In this document: piece after piece, positions 1 through 8,702 of the stretch | Layout of the letters: each line of letters begins with the position of its first letter | Numbering within the stretch: the first letter of the stretch is position 1 | Origin: Candidatus Eiseniibacteriota bacterium | GTDB taxonomy: Bacteria; Eisenbacteria; RBG-16-71-46; JACRLI01 | Length of the DNA: 64,000 bases | Assembly: GCA_025351485.1 (NCBI GenBank) | Contig: JANXVU010000005.1 | Location: forward strand, 1 to 64,000 | Direction: 5' to 3' | Translations under genes and position numbers: made by a program | Notes under the pieces: model-generated | The model's input: the letters and a program-made list of their open reading frames with translations, nothing else | Told to the model about the DNA's origin: nothing | The model's database searches: none

Positions 1-322
1 GGGTCCTCCCCGGCGCAGGCCGGAGCGCTACGCGGGCGATAAGGGCTACAGTTATCCGCGGATCCGGGAGTGGCTGCGCGACCATGGGATCGGCGCCGTG
101 ATTGCCCAACGCAGTGATCAAAGGGAGCAGCATCGGGGTCGCCCGATCGAGTTGGACAAAGAGGCCTACCGGCAGCGCCACGTGATCGAGAACTGCATCG
201 GATGGCTCAAGGAGTGCCGCCGCGCTGGCACACGGTTCGAGAAGCTGGCGGTGAATTTCCTGGCCATGATCAAGCTCGCGATGCTCCAGCGATACCTGAG
301 ATTCCAATTTTCAGACAGTGCC
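1..322 (+). mobile_element. Right end of an IS5-family insertion sequence (left part outside the window)
   Basis: Transposase C-terminus plus a terminal sequence TTTTCAGACAGTGCC ending at 322, which resembles IS5-group terminal inverted repeats (GGCACTGTCTGAAAA), followed by TAG. Confidence 0.6.
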
Positions 323-325
323 TAG
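2..325 (+). CDS. IS5-family transposase, C-terminal fragment (5' truncated by window start)
   Basis: Open frame from position 2: ...RYAGDKGYSYPRIREWLRDHGIGAVIAQRSDQREQHRGRPIELDKEAYRQRHVIENCIGWLKECRRAGTRFEKLAVNFLAMIKLAMLQRYLRF; typical IS5 DDE C-terminus. Confidence 0.85.
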   Translation, partial: GPPRRRPERYAGDKGYSYPRIREWLRDHGIGAVIAQRSDQREQHRGRPIELDKEAYRQRHVIENCIGWLKECRRAGTRFEKLAVNFLAMIKLAMLQRYLRFQFSDSA

Positions 326-657
326 TGGCCGCCGTTGCCCTGGCCTTCCCAGTAGCGCTTCGCCGGCGGTCCTTCCACCAGCTTCAGTCCGATGATCGTC
401 CACAGCGCCGGGCCACCGTTCAGGTCGGCCTTCATCACCAGCGCATGCCACGCGTGGCAGTGCGGACATTCCGCGAAGTCATCGCCGGCGCGGCGACGGA
501 GAATCTTCACCAGCGCGGGGTGATTCTGGTTGAGCGGGATGCCGCCCATGTCCTGGATCGCCGCGAAGTCCGCCTTGGACAGCGCCACTTTTCCGCAGTG
601 GCCGCACATCAGGTCGATCGCATCGGCGACCAGCTTGCGTCCGTGTCGCTTGGCCAT
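322..657 (-). CDS. Hypothetical protein with two CxxC pairs (putative zinc ribbon)
   Basis: MAKRHGRKLVADAIDLMCGHCGKVALSK...FAECPHCHAWHALV...; the ORF-track start further upstream is probably not real. The stop codon lies at the IS junction. Confidence 0.6.
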   Translation of the reverse strand: MAKRHGRKLVADAIDLMCGHCGKVALSKADFAAIQDMGGIPLNQNHPALVKILRRRAGDDFAECPHCHAWHALVMKADLNGGPALWTIIGLKLVEGPPAKRYWEGQGNGGH

Positions 658-691
658 GTAGGTCTCCCTGGATGAGAGCGGCCCGGGGGGC

Positions 692-898
692 CTAGCTCTC
701 GTCGATATCCTGGATTTCGAGCTCCAGTTTGTTGATTTCCCTGAGTATCCTGGGCAGCTCGAGGGCCTTTTCGTAACGGTCCAGGCTGGCGTGCACCGTG
801 GCGAGCTCCCTGCGGGCATCCGCCAGCCGCTCGGACAGCTGGGCGCGGCGCTGGGCCGGGTCTTGCGTGATCTGTGCCATCCCCTTGTCCCTCCCCAA
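692..898 (-). CDS. Small hypothetical coiled-coil protein
   Basis: 68 aa, heptad-like MAQITQDPAQRRAQLSERLADARRELATVHASLDRYEKALELPRILREINKLELEIQDIDES. Confidence 0.45.
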   Translation of the reverse strand: MGRDKGMAQITQDPAQRRAQLSERLADARRELATVHASLDRYEKALELPRILREINKLELEIQDIDES

Positions 899-986
899 TT
901 TGCGTTCGAAGGGCCATCGTAGCCGGGCGGGCCGGGCGCGTCAAGTTAGGCGCGGGCAGGAGCTTCGGGGCGGAGGCTGACTCAGC

Positions 987-1016
987 TTGACAGTCGGGCC
1001 GCCGGGCTGCTATTTT
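987..1016 (+). promoter_or_regulatory. Candidate housekeeping promoter for the tRNA genes
   Basis: TTGACA (987-992), 18-nt spacer, TATTTT (1011-1016), upstream of tRNA-Gln. Confidence 0.5.
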
Positions 1017-1090
1017 TTTCAGGTTCGCCCGCCCTACGGCCGTCAACCGCGCCCAGAGGTTCGAACACAATCTATTGAAAATCATGGTGT

Positions 1091-1164
1091 TGGGGGATCG
1101 TCCAACGGCAGGACATGCGCCTCTGGAGCGTAGAATCTAGGTTCGAATCCTAGTCCCCCAGCCA
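1091..1164 (+). tRNA. tRNA-Gln (anticodon CTG), CCA encoded
   Basis: Acceptor TGGGGGA/TCCCCCA, anticodon stem TGCGC/GCGTA with loop CTCTGGA, T arm GGTTCGAATCC, 3' GCCA. Confidence 0.9.
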
Positions 1165-1241
1165 TCTCGTTTGCTGCCATATTCGAAGCCGGATCACGGG
1201 CGGAACCGCCGAGGGCGCGCAGCATCCAATTTGATTACCAT

Positions 1242-1316
1242 GGCGCTATCGTCTAGTGGTTAGGACGGGTGGTTCTCAGCCATCAAACCGGGGTTCGACT
1301 CCCCGTAGCGCTACCA
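1242..1316 (+). tRNA. tRNA-Glu (anticodon CTC), CCA encoded
   Basis: Acceptor GGCGCTA/TAGCGCT, anticodon loop TTCTCAG, T arm GGGGTTCGACTCCCC, 3' ACCA. Confidence 0.9.
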
Positions 1317-1322
1317 ACATGG

Positions 1323-1348
1323 GAGCCCGGCATGCGCCGGGCTCTTTT
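1323..1348 (+). terminator. Intrinsic terminator after tRNA-Glu
   Basis: GAGCCCGGC-ATGC-GCCGGGCTC followed by TTTT. Confidence 0.75.
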
Positions 1349-1365
1349 GCTATCCTGAGGCCCTG

Positions 1366-3540
1366 ATGAACCAGGCACAGCCTTCCTCCATGATCGCCCA
1401 CTACCGTTTGCTGGAGCCCCTCGGGCAAGGCGCCATGGGAGAGGTGTGGCTGGCCGAGGACACCCAGTTGCCGCGAAAGGTGGCGGTGAAGCTGCTGCCG
1501 CCGCACCTCACCTCGGATCCGGAAGCCGTGGACCGCCTGATGCGCGAAGCCCAGGCGGCCGCCAGAATCGACCACCCGGGCGTGGTCACCGTGTACGACG
1601 CGGGCATCCACGAGGGCCGTCCCTACCTGGTGATGCAACGGGTGGAGGGGGAGACCCTGGAGGCGCGCCTCCAGAAGGGCCCCATGCCGATCGAAGAAGC
1701 CCTGGATGTCCTGCGCCAGGCCGCCGACGCGCTGGCCGAAGTGCATGCGCTGGGAGTCGTCCACCGCGATCTCAAGACCGCCAATCTGATGATCACCCCT
1801 CGCGGGGTCAAGATCCTGGACTTCGGAGTCGCCAGCCTGAAAGGTTCGCCGCGCCTGACCAGCACCGGCACGTACGTCGGCACGCCGCTGGCGATGAGCC
1901 CCGAGCAGCTCCGCGGAATGCCGCCCGACAACCGGTCCGACCTGTGGGCGCTGGGTGTCATTCTGTACGAAGCCCTCACCGGCAGGCTGCCATTCAATGG
2001 GGACAATTTTGATTCGGTCGCCTACGCCATCCTGAACCAGAAACCGGAGGCCCCGGGCCGGCTGCGCGAAGGTGTGGGCCCGGACCTGGACTACATAGCA
2101 ATGAAGCTGCTTCGGAAGGACCCCGAGCAGCGCTACGCCCGCGCGGAGGAGTTGCTGGCCGACCTGACCAGTTGCGACCAGTGCCTCCTGATCTCGGAGG
2201 AGAAGTCCGGCGAACCGGTGGGGCCCCCTCGCGTGGCCGTTTTGTACTTCGAGGTGATGAGCGCCGATCCGGACGATGCCTACCTGGCCGCCGGGCTGAC
2301 CGAGGACCTGATCACCGACCTGATGCGGCTGGAGGGGGTGCGCGTGGCGTCCCGGGCCGAGGTGGTTCCGCTCAAGGACCGGCAGGTGCCGCCGCGCACC
2401 ATCGGCCGCGAATTGGGGGTGGACTACCTGGTCATGGGGAGCGTGCGTCGCGCCGGCAATCGCGCCCGGATCAGCGCGCAGCTGGTGCGCGCTTCCGACG
2501 GCCACACCCTGTGGGCCGAGCGGTTCGACCGAACGCTGGAGGATCTGTTCGACGTGCAGGCCGAGGTGTCGCAGCGCATCGTGAGCGCTTTGCAAGTGAG
2601 CCTCAAGCCGGGCGAGCGCGAGCTGCTGGAGAGGGCGCCCACGCGCGATGCCGCCGCCTACGCGGGATATCTGCAGGCACTGGAGCTATCAGAAGATGAT
2701 TCGCTGGAGGCGAGCCAGCGAGCGGAAAAGCTCCTTCTTGACGCCATCCAGCGCGATCCGGACTTCGCCCTGGCCCACGCGGCCCTGGCGGATTGTTATT
2801 CCAGGCGGATGTGGAGCGACGCGTTCAGCGTTGGTATGGCCGGTATGGCCGGGGAGTTTGCCAAGGCCAGCGCGGATCGGGCCCTGGCGTTGTGCCCGGA
2901 CCTGCCCGATGCCCACATCGCCCTGGCCCGGGTGCACTTCGTCCATGGCGATGCGGCCGGGACGCTGGAATACCTGGACCGCCTCATCCGGATGGATCCC
3001 GACCGGCCGCAGCCGCTGGAATGGGCCGGTTGGGCCTACAATGCGATCGGGCGCCATGAAGCCGCCCGGGAGATCCTCCAGAGGCTGGTGGATCGCTACC
3101 CGGAGCGGTATGCCGCACAGATGTATTTGCAAAGAACGCTGGAGTCCCTGGGCCGCCCGGACGAAGCGGAGCGGCGCGTGCCGGTGGTGCACGAGGCCCT
3201 GCTTAATTTCGTGCAGCGGCACCCGACCCACGCGCATGCCCGATCGCTGCTGGCCCTGAGTTTCGCCGACCACGGCCAGCCCGAGGCCGGCTTCGAGCAG
3301 GCCCGGATCGCCGCGGAGATCGCGCCCATGGACCTGCGCGTGGGCTACAATCGGATTTGCACGTTGGCCAAGTCGGGCCGGAAGGAGGAGGCGGTGACCG
3401 GTCTGATCAAGCTCCTCTCGCAACTCCCCGCCCACACCGCCAGCCGCGGATGGTTTGGGCGCGACCCGGACTTGGCCAGCCTTCACGACGACCCGAGATT
3501 CATCGAATTCGTCGTGCAGGGGGAACATCCGGCTCCATAG
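1366..3540 (+). CDS. Serine/threonine protein kinase with TolB-like and TPR region
   Basis: LGQGAMGEVWLAED P-loop, VVHRDLKTANLM, ILDFGVA, then PRVAVLYFEVMSADPDDAYLAAGLTEDLITDL (TolB/FlgO-like domain) and TPR-like repeats. Confidence 0.9.
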   Translation: MNQAQPSSMIAHYRLLEPLGQGAMGEVWLAEDTQLPRKVAVKLLPPHLTSDPEAVDRLMREAQAAARIDHPGVVTVYDAGIHEGRPYLVMQRVEGETLEARLQKGPMPIEEALDVLRQAADALAEVHALGVVHRDLKTANLMITPRGVKILDFGVASLKGSPRLTSTGTYVGTPLAMSPEQLRGMPPDNRSDLWALGVILYEALTGRLPFNGDNFDSVAYAILNQKPEAPGRLREGVGPDLDYIAMKLLRKDPEQRYARAEELLADLTSCDQCLLISEEKSGEPVGPPRVAVLYFEVMSADPDDAYLAAGLTEDLITDLMRLEGVRVASRAEVVPLKDRQVPPRTIGRELGVDYLVMGSVRRAGNRARISAQLVRASDGHTLWAERFDRTLEDLFDVQAEVSQRIVSALQVSLKPGERELLERAPTRDAAAYAGYLQALELSEDDSLEASQRAEKLLLDAIQRDPDFALAHAALADCYSRRMWSDAFSVGMAGMAGEFAKASADRALALCPDLPDAHIALARVHFVHGDAAGTLEYLDRLIRMDPDRPQPLEWAGWAYNAIGRHEAAREILQRLVDRYPERYAAQMYLQRTLESLGRPDEAERRVPVVHEALLNFVQRHPTHAHARSLLALSFADHGQPEAGFEQARIAAEIAPMDLRVGYNRICTLAKSGRKEEAVTGLIKLLSQLPAHTASRGWFGRDPDLASLHDDPRFIEFVVQGEHPAP

Positions 3541-3648
3541 AATCTCGCAGCGGGGCCCAGGTCTTGGGGCTTCTGAAATTCCATTTCCGTTCACCGACCC
3601 AGTCCGGTGCCAGGCGCGCCGCGCGCCACCAACCCGGGGAATCCCACC

Positions 3649-4974
3649 ATGGCGGACCTGATCCAGATCGAAGACCCGAACGACCCCGGTCAGCTCAAGC
3701 CTTTGCTGCGGCCACTGGATGTGACCGGCGTGGACGAGGAGGGGGAAGAGATGATCATCCTCTCCGACCCCATGCACCTGCTGGAGGATTCCGTGGTGCT
3801 TCCGGCCGCCTACCTGCCGCTGCTCGAACTCCTGGATGGTTCCCGCACCGTGAACGAACTGGCCGAGCAGCTGGTCAAGGAAACCGGCGAGCTCGAATCC
3901 GGCCAGTTCATCCGCAACCTGGTGCGCACGCTGGACGAGCGCCTGCTGCTGGACTCCCCGCGGTTTCGCGAGGCATGGGAAAAGTACGCGGAGGAATACC
4001 AGGTGCTCCCGTCGCGGCCGGCCGCGCTCGCGGGGCTGAGCTACCCGGACGAGCCGGATCAGTTGCGCCTGTTCCTTTCCGGGCTCAAGGGCCAGGCCGA
4101 GGAGTTCCAGATCGGGCCGCTCCCGATGGAGGAGGCGGGCACGGCCGATACGCTGATCGTGCCGCACATCGACATGAGGCGCGGCGGGGCCACCATGGCC
4201 CTGGCCTACCGCGAGTGGGAGAAAAGCGCGCCCCGGATCATCCTGAGCGGCGGAAGCGAGCGGCCCGCCCAGATCGTGGTGGCCTTCGGCACCGGCCACT
4301 CGGTGCTGGGCAGCCTGGTGGCGCTCACCCGCAAGGACTTCGAGACCCCGCTGGGCACGGTTCCCAGCTGCAAGGGCGTGATCGACTCCCTGGCGCAGCG
4401 GCTGGGGCGGGGCGCGTTTGCCGAGGAGATCGCTCACCGCGAGGAACACTCGCTGGAGTTCCAGGCGGTGTTCCTGGCCGACCTCATGGAGCGCGGCGCC
4501 CGGTTCGAAATGGTTCCCATCCTGGGAGGCTCGTTCCATCCGTTCCTGGCGATGAAGGAGAAGCCGTCCGAGGAGCCGATCGTGGAGGAGTTCGTGGTGG
4601 CCCTGCGGGAAGCGCTCAAGGAGGACGGCCGCCCGGTGAAGTTCCTGGCCGGCGTGGACTTTTCGCACGTGGGACCGCGCTTCGGCGACAAGTGGGAGAT
4701 GAACGAGGACAGCCTGGCCGCGCTCCAGGAGCAGGACCTGGCGGTGATCGACGCGGCGCTCACCGGGGATCCGGACCTGTGGTTCGACGCCATCGCCTCC
4801 CAGAACGACAGCACCCACATCTGCGGCTTCAGTTCGGTGTACCTGATGCTTCGGACCCTCGGCGGGGCCAAGGGCCGGCTGCTCCGCTACGAGCAGTCGC
4901 CTGAACAGGAAAGCGGCTCGGTCGTGACCTACGCTTCCATCGCGTTCGAGTCCGCGGGGGCCTGGCGCCAGTGA
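3649..4974 (+). CDS. MEMO-family protein (AmmeMemoRadiSam system protein B-like) with N-terminal PqqD-like domain
   Basis: ADTLIVPHIDMRRGG..., HREEHSLEFQAVFLADL, FLAGVDFSHVGPRFGD; N-terminal DGSRTVNELAEQLVKETGELESGQFIRNLVRTLDERLLLDS. Confidence 0.8.
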   Translation: MADLIQIEDPNDPGQLKPLLRPLDVTGVDEEGEEMIILSDPMHLLEDSVVLPAAYLPLLELLDGSRTVNELAEQLVKETGELESGQFIRNLVRTLDERLLLDSPRFREAWEKYAEEYQVLPSRPAALAGLSYPDEPDQLRLFLSGLKGQAEEFQIGPLPMEEAGTADTLIVPHIDMRRGGATMALAYREWEKSAPRIILSGGSERPAQIVVAFGTGHSVLGSLVALTRKDFETPLGTVPSCKGVIDSLAQRLGRGAFAEEIAHREEHSLEFQAVFLADLMERGARFEMVPILGGSFHPFLAMKEKPSEEPIVEEFVVALREALKEDGRPVKFLAGVDFSHVGPRFGDKWEMNEDSLAALQEQDLAVIDAALTGDPDLWFDAIASQNDSTHICGFSSVYLMLRTLGGAKGRLLRYEQSPEQESGSVVTYASIAFESAGAWRQ

Positions 4975-5867
4975 GCGCCCACGGCGCGGTTGGGGTCGAT
5001 CCGCGGGAAAGCCGCCCGGCTTTCTCCTGGGGGCGGCTGCGCTCCTACGTCAAGCTGGAGCACACTCTCTTTTCTGTGCCGGTGCTGCTCTCGGCGGCGG
5101 TCATGGCCTCGGGCGGCTGGCCGCCCCTCCTGCCGTCGCTGGTGTTGCTGGCGGCGGCGGCGGGAGCTCGAACGGCGGGCATGAGCCTGAACCGTATCGT
5201 GGACCGCGCCATTGACGCCCACAATCCCCGTACCGCCGTTCGCGAGCTGCCCGCGGGAAAACTGAGCATGGGTCACGCCGTCTTCATCACCGCCGCCTCG
5301 CTCGGGATCTACCTCGCCGGGGCCTTCTACCTCGGGCGGCTGTGCGTGCTGCTCTCGCCCATCCCGGTCGCGATCTTCTGGGGCTATCCCTACTTGAAGC
5401 GCGTCACGCCGCTGGCGCATTTCGGCGTGGGCCTGGCGCTGGCCATGGCGCCCCTGGGGGCCTACCTGGCGCTTCGCCAGGACATCATGGGAGCGCTCCG
5501 CGGGGCCGGGCCGCTGGCCGCGTTCACGTTCTTCTGGGTGGCCGGGTTCGATATCATCTACGCCACGTTGGACGTGGAGTTTGACCGCTCCCACGGGCTC
5601 CACTCCATGCCCGCGGACTTCGGCGTGGAGCGGGCCCTGGCGCTTTCGGGCGCGCTCCACGCGCTGGCGTTCGGATGCCTGGCGTGGCTCACATTCACCC
5701 GCTGGCCGCACCCCGGCGCGATCGCCATGCTGGGAGTCTGCGGCTTGCTGCTGTTCCTGGAGCAGCGCAAGGCGCAGGACGTGGAACTGGCGTTCTTCAA
5801 GTTCAACGCCTGGCTCAGTTTCGCGGTGCTGGCGCTGGTCCTGGCCGGACAGTTTCTCAAGATCTAG
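4971..5867 (+). CDS. mqnP: UbiA-family prenyltransferase (probably MqnP of the futalosine pathway)
   Basis: KLEHTLFSVPVLLSAA, GARTAGMSLNRIVDRAIDAHNPRTAVRELPAGKLS; FDIIYATLDVEFDRSHGLHSMPADFG. Confidence 0.85.
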   Translation: MSAHGAVGVDPRESRPAFSWGRLRSYVKLEHTLFSVPVLLSAAVMASGGWPPLLPSLVLLAAAAGARTAGMSLNRIVDRAIDAHNPRTAVRELPAGKLSMGHAVFITAASLGIYLAGAFYLGRLCVLLSPIPVAIFWGYPYLKRVTPLAHFGVGLALAMAPLGAYLALRQDIMGALRGAGPLAAFTFFWVAGFDIIYATLDVEFDRSHGLHSMPADFGVERALALSGALHALAFGCLAWLTFTRWPHPGAIAMLGVCGLLLFLEQRKAQDVELAFFKFNAWLSFAVLALVLAGQFLKI

Positions 5868-5875
5868 GGGGAGTC

Positions 5876-6346
5876 ATGAGCGAAGAGATTCGGCAGGACC
5901 TGCTGGCGCGCATGGCCGCCGCGCGCGATGCGATGGAATCGTGCTTCAACAGCTTTGATGCCACCGACGCCGTCCAGGTGGGGGTGACCGATAAGTGGAG
6001 CGTGCGGGACCTGTGCGCGCACATGATCGGCTGGCAGGAGGAGTTCCTGAAGCAGGCCGACTCGCTGGCGGGCCCGGGCGCCAAGCCCATTCAATACAAC
6101 GTCGACGGCTTCAACGAAGAGTCCGTGCACGCCCGCGCGCGCCAGCCCTGGGAACAGGTGCGGGACGCCTGGAAGATCACCATCGGCAACATCGCCCACC
6201 ACGTGGAGTCCGCCCCGGCCGGGGCGCTGGTCATGGGCCAGCTGTACCGCGGATTCCTGGAAGGCATCGCGATCACCCACATGTACGAGCATCTCGGCCA
6301 GGTGAGCAGCTGGATGCACAAGCTGGGCATGGAGCCCACGGAATAG
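5876..6346 (+). CDS. DinB / ClbS-like superfamily protein
   Basis: MSEEIRQDLLARMAAARDAMESCFNSFD...VTDKWSVRDLCAHMIGWQEEFL...; DinB-like four-helix pattern. Confidence 0.6.
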   Translation: MSEEIRQDLLARMAAARDAMESCFNSFDATDAVQVGVTDKWSVRDLCAHMIGWQEEFLKQADSLAGPGAKPIQYNVDGFNEESVHARARQPWEQVRDAWKITIGNIAHHVESAPAGALVMGQLYRGFLEGIAITHMYEHLGQVSSWMHKLGMEPTE

Positions 6347-6368
6347 GCCGGAAGGAAACGAGGTCGGT

Positions 6369-6920
6369 TTGGCGATTCTGGTTGGAATGAGCGGCGCCTC
6401 GGGCGCCCCGTATACCTTGAAGTTCCTGGAGCGCTGCCCGGGGGAGAAGGATCTGATCGTCTCCCGCTGGGCCCGGGAAATCCTGAAGGACGAGACGGGG
6501 CTCACGCTGAATGCGCTGAAACCCATGGTGCGCAACATCTATCCCGAGGGCGCCATGGGCGCCCCGCCGGCCTCCGGATCCGCGGCTTACGAGGCCATGG
6601 TGGTGCTGCCGTGCAGCGTGGCCACCATGGCCCGGGTGCGCATGGGCCTCGCGGACACGCTCATCTCGCGGGCCGCCGAGACCGCGCTCAAGGAACGCCG
6701 CAAGCTGGTGCTGTGCGTGCGCGAAACGCCGCTCTCCACGGCCGCGCTGGAAAATGCCGCGTGGCTCTCGCGGGAAGGCGTGATCGTGATGCCCGCGAGT
6801 CCGCCCTTCTACAAGCACCCCAAGAGCCTGGAAGACCTGGTGGATCACTACGTGGACAAAGTCCTGGGCGTGCTCGGCTTTCCCGATCCGCGCCCCTGGG
6901 AAGGGTTGGGAGGAGAATGA
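6369..6920 (+). CDS. ubiX: Flavin prenyltransferase, UbiX family
   Basis: LVGMSGASGAPYTLKFLE, VVLPCSVATMARVRMGLADTLISRAAETALKERRKLVLCVRETPLS. Confidence 0.9.
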   Translation: MAILVGMSGASGAPYTLKFLERCPGEKDLIVSRWAREILKDETGLTLNALKPMVRNIYPEGAMGAPPASGSAAYEAMVVLPCSVATMARVRMGLADTLISRAAETALKERRKLVLCVRETPLSTAALENAAWLSREGVIVMPASPPFYKHPKSLEDLVDHYVDKVLGVLGFPDPRPWEGLGGE

Positions 6921-8701
6921 GTTTTCGAAGCCTCCGGGACTACATGACCGCGCTGGAACGCGACGGGGACCTGAAGCGGATCACCGCCCCCGTCAGCTCC
7001 GAGCTGGAGATCACTGAGATCGCCTGGCGGGGCATCAAGCAGGGCGGCCCGGCGCTCCTCTTTGAGAACGTGGAAGGATCCAGCTTTCCGCTCGCCATCA
7101 ATCTGTTCGGCACCGACCGCCGGGTGGAGCGCGCGCTGGGACGGCACCCGGAAGAGATCGGCGCTTCCTTCACCCGGCTCGCCCACGCCTTTCAGCCCCC
7201 CAGCCCCGGGGCCGCGTGGAAGGAGCGCGGCACGCTGGTGCGCATGCTGGCCATGCGCCCGGCTGCGCTCAAGAGCGGCCCTTCGCAGCAGGTGGTGGAG
7301 GAGCCCAACCTGGACTCGCTCCCGATCCTCAAGTGCTGGCCGCAGGACGGCGGCCCGTTCGTCACTTTTCCGCTGGTCCTGACCCGCAGCCCGGTCACCG
7401 GCAAGCGAAACCTGGGCACCTACCGGATCCACAAGTACGACGCGCGCACCACCGGAGTGCATTGGCAAATCATGAAGGGCGGAGGCTACCACTACGTGGA
7501 GGCGGAGGCTCGGAACAAGCTTTTGCCCATGGCCATCGTGCTGGGCGGGGATCCGGCGCTGATCTTTTCCGCCATTTGCCCGTTGCCCGAGGGAGTGGAC
7601 GAAGTCGCCTTCGCCGGCTTCCTGCGCGGCGACCCCGTGCCCATGCAGCGCGGCGCCAGCATTCCGCTGGAAACCCCATCGGAGGCCGAGTTCGTGCTGG
7701 AAGGCTTCGTGCCGCCCGGGGAGCGACGCATGGAAGGCCCGTTCGGCGACCACTTCGGGCACTACTCGCACGCTTCGGAATTTCCGGTGTTCCACCTGAG
7801 CAAGGTCACGCGCCGAAAGGATGCGATCTACCCGGCCATCGTGGTCGGCCAGCCGCCCATGGAAGACAAGTTCCTCGGGGATGCCATCCAGGTCCTGTTC
7901 AAGCCGATTCTCAAGATCCTGCATCCGGAACTGGTGGATCTGTGGACCTACTACGAGACAGGGTTTCACAACCTGCTGGTGCTTTCGGTGGACAGCCGCT
8001 ACGCCAAGGAGGCGGTCAAGACCGTGCTCAGCATGCTGGGCGAGGGCCAGCTCGCGCTGACCAAGGTGGCGGTGGTGGTGGACCCCGACGTCCACGTGCG
8101 CGATTTTTCCGCGGTGCTGCGCGCCCTAAAGGCCAACTTCCGCGCCGAAGAGGATTTCATCCTCTTGCCGGGCGTGCCGCTGGACACGCTCGACTTCACT
8201 TCCTGCCGGCTCAACCTGGGCTCCAAGATGATCTTGGACGCCACCCGCCGGCGCGACGGAGCCACGGCACGCTTGCTGGAAGAACTCCCGTTCGATGCCG
8301 GCCCGAGGGGCCACGCCGATCCGAAGCAAGTGGATCCTCGCATCCTGGATTCCAAGGTCACCGAAGGCGTGTGGCTCACGGTCAAAGTTGAGCGCGATCC
8401 AAGGGAAGTGCTGCGGAAGTTGCTGGACTCACCGCTGAACCCAGCCATCAAGTTCATCGCCGCCGTCAGCCCCGATGTGCCGCTGGACGACGAGGTGCTC
8501 TGGATGTGGGGCCTGTTCACCCGGTTCGACGCCGCCCGCGACGTGATCTTCGAACGCGTCGAGCTGGTGGGCGCCGCCGCCGTCCCGAGCGGCCGCATGG
8601 CCATCGACGCCACCTGGAAAAAGGGATTCCCCGACCCCATCGTGATGGACCCGGAGATCGTCAAGAAGGTGGACCGGCGGTGGAAGGAGTACGGCTTCTG
8701 A
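6917..8701 (+). CDS. ubiD: UbiD-family decarboxylase (candidate MqnL)
   Basis: MSFRSLRDYMTALERDGDLKRI...; FEGPFGDHFGHYS-like EGPFGDHFGHYSHA; overlaps the ubiX stop (ATGA). Confidence 0.9.
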   Translation: MSFRSLRDYMTALERDGDLKRITAPVSSELEITEIAWRGIKQGGPALLFENVEGSSFPLAINLFGTDRRVERALGRHPEEIGASFTRLAHAFQPPSPGAAWKERGTLVRMLAMRPAALKSGPSQQVVEEPNLDSLPILKCWPQDGGPFVTFPLVLTRSPVTGKRNLGTYRIHKYDARTTGVHWQIMKGGGYHYVEAEARNKLLPMAIVLGGDPALIFSAICPLPEGVDEVAFAGFLRGDPVPMQRGASIPLETPSEAEFVLEGFVPPGERRMEGPFGDHFGHYSHASEFPVFHLSKVTRRKDAIYPAIVVGQPPMEDKFLGDAIQVLFKPILKILHPELVDLWTYYETGFHNLLVLSVDSRYAKEAVKTVLSMLGEGQLALTKVAVVVDPDVHVRDFSAVLRALKANFRAEEDFILLPGVPLDTLDFTSCRLNLGSKMILDATRRRDGATARLLEELPFDAGPRGHADPKQVDPRILDSKVTEGVWLTVKVERDPREVLRKLLDSPLNPAIKFIAAVSPDVPLDDEVLWMWGLFTRFDAARDVIFERVELVGAAAVPSGRMAIDATWKKGFPDPIVMDPEIVKKVDRRWKEYGF

Positions 8702-8702
8702 G

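Noticed and set aside
2689-4818. 709-aa minus-strand ORF across the kinase/MEMO genes
   Set aside because: Antisense shadow ORF; no recognisable motif, while both plus-strand genes are clear.
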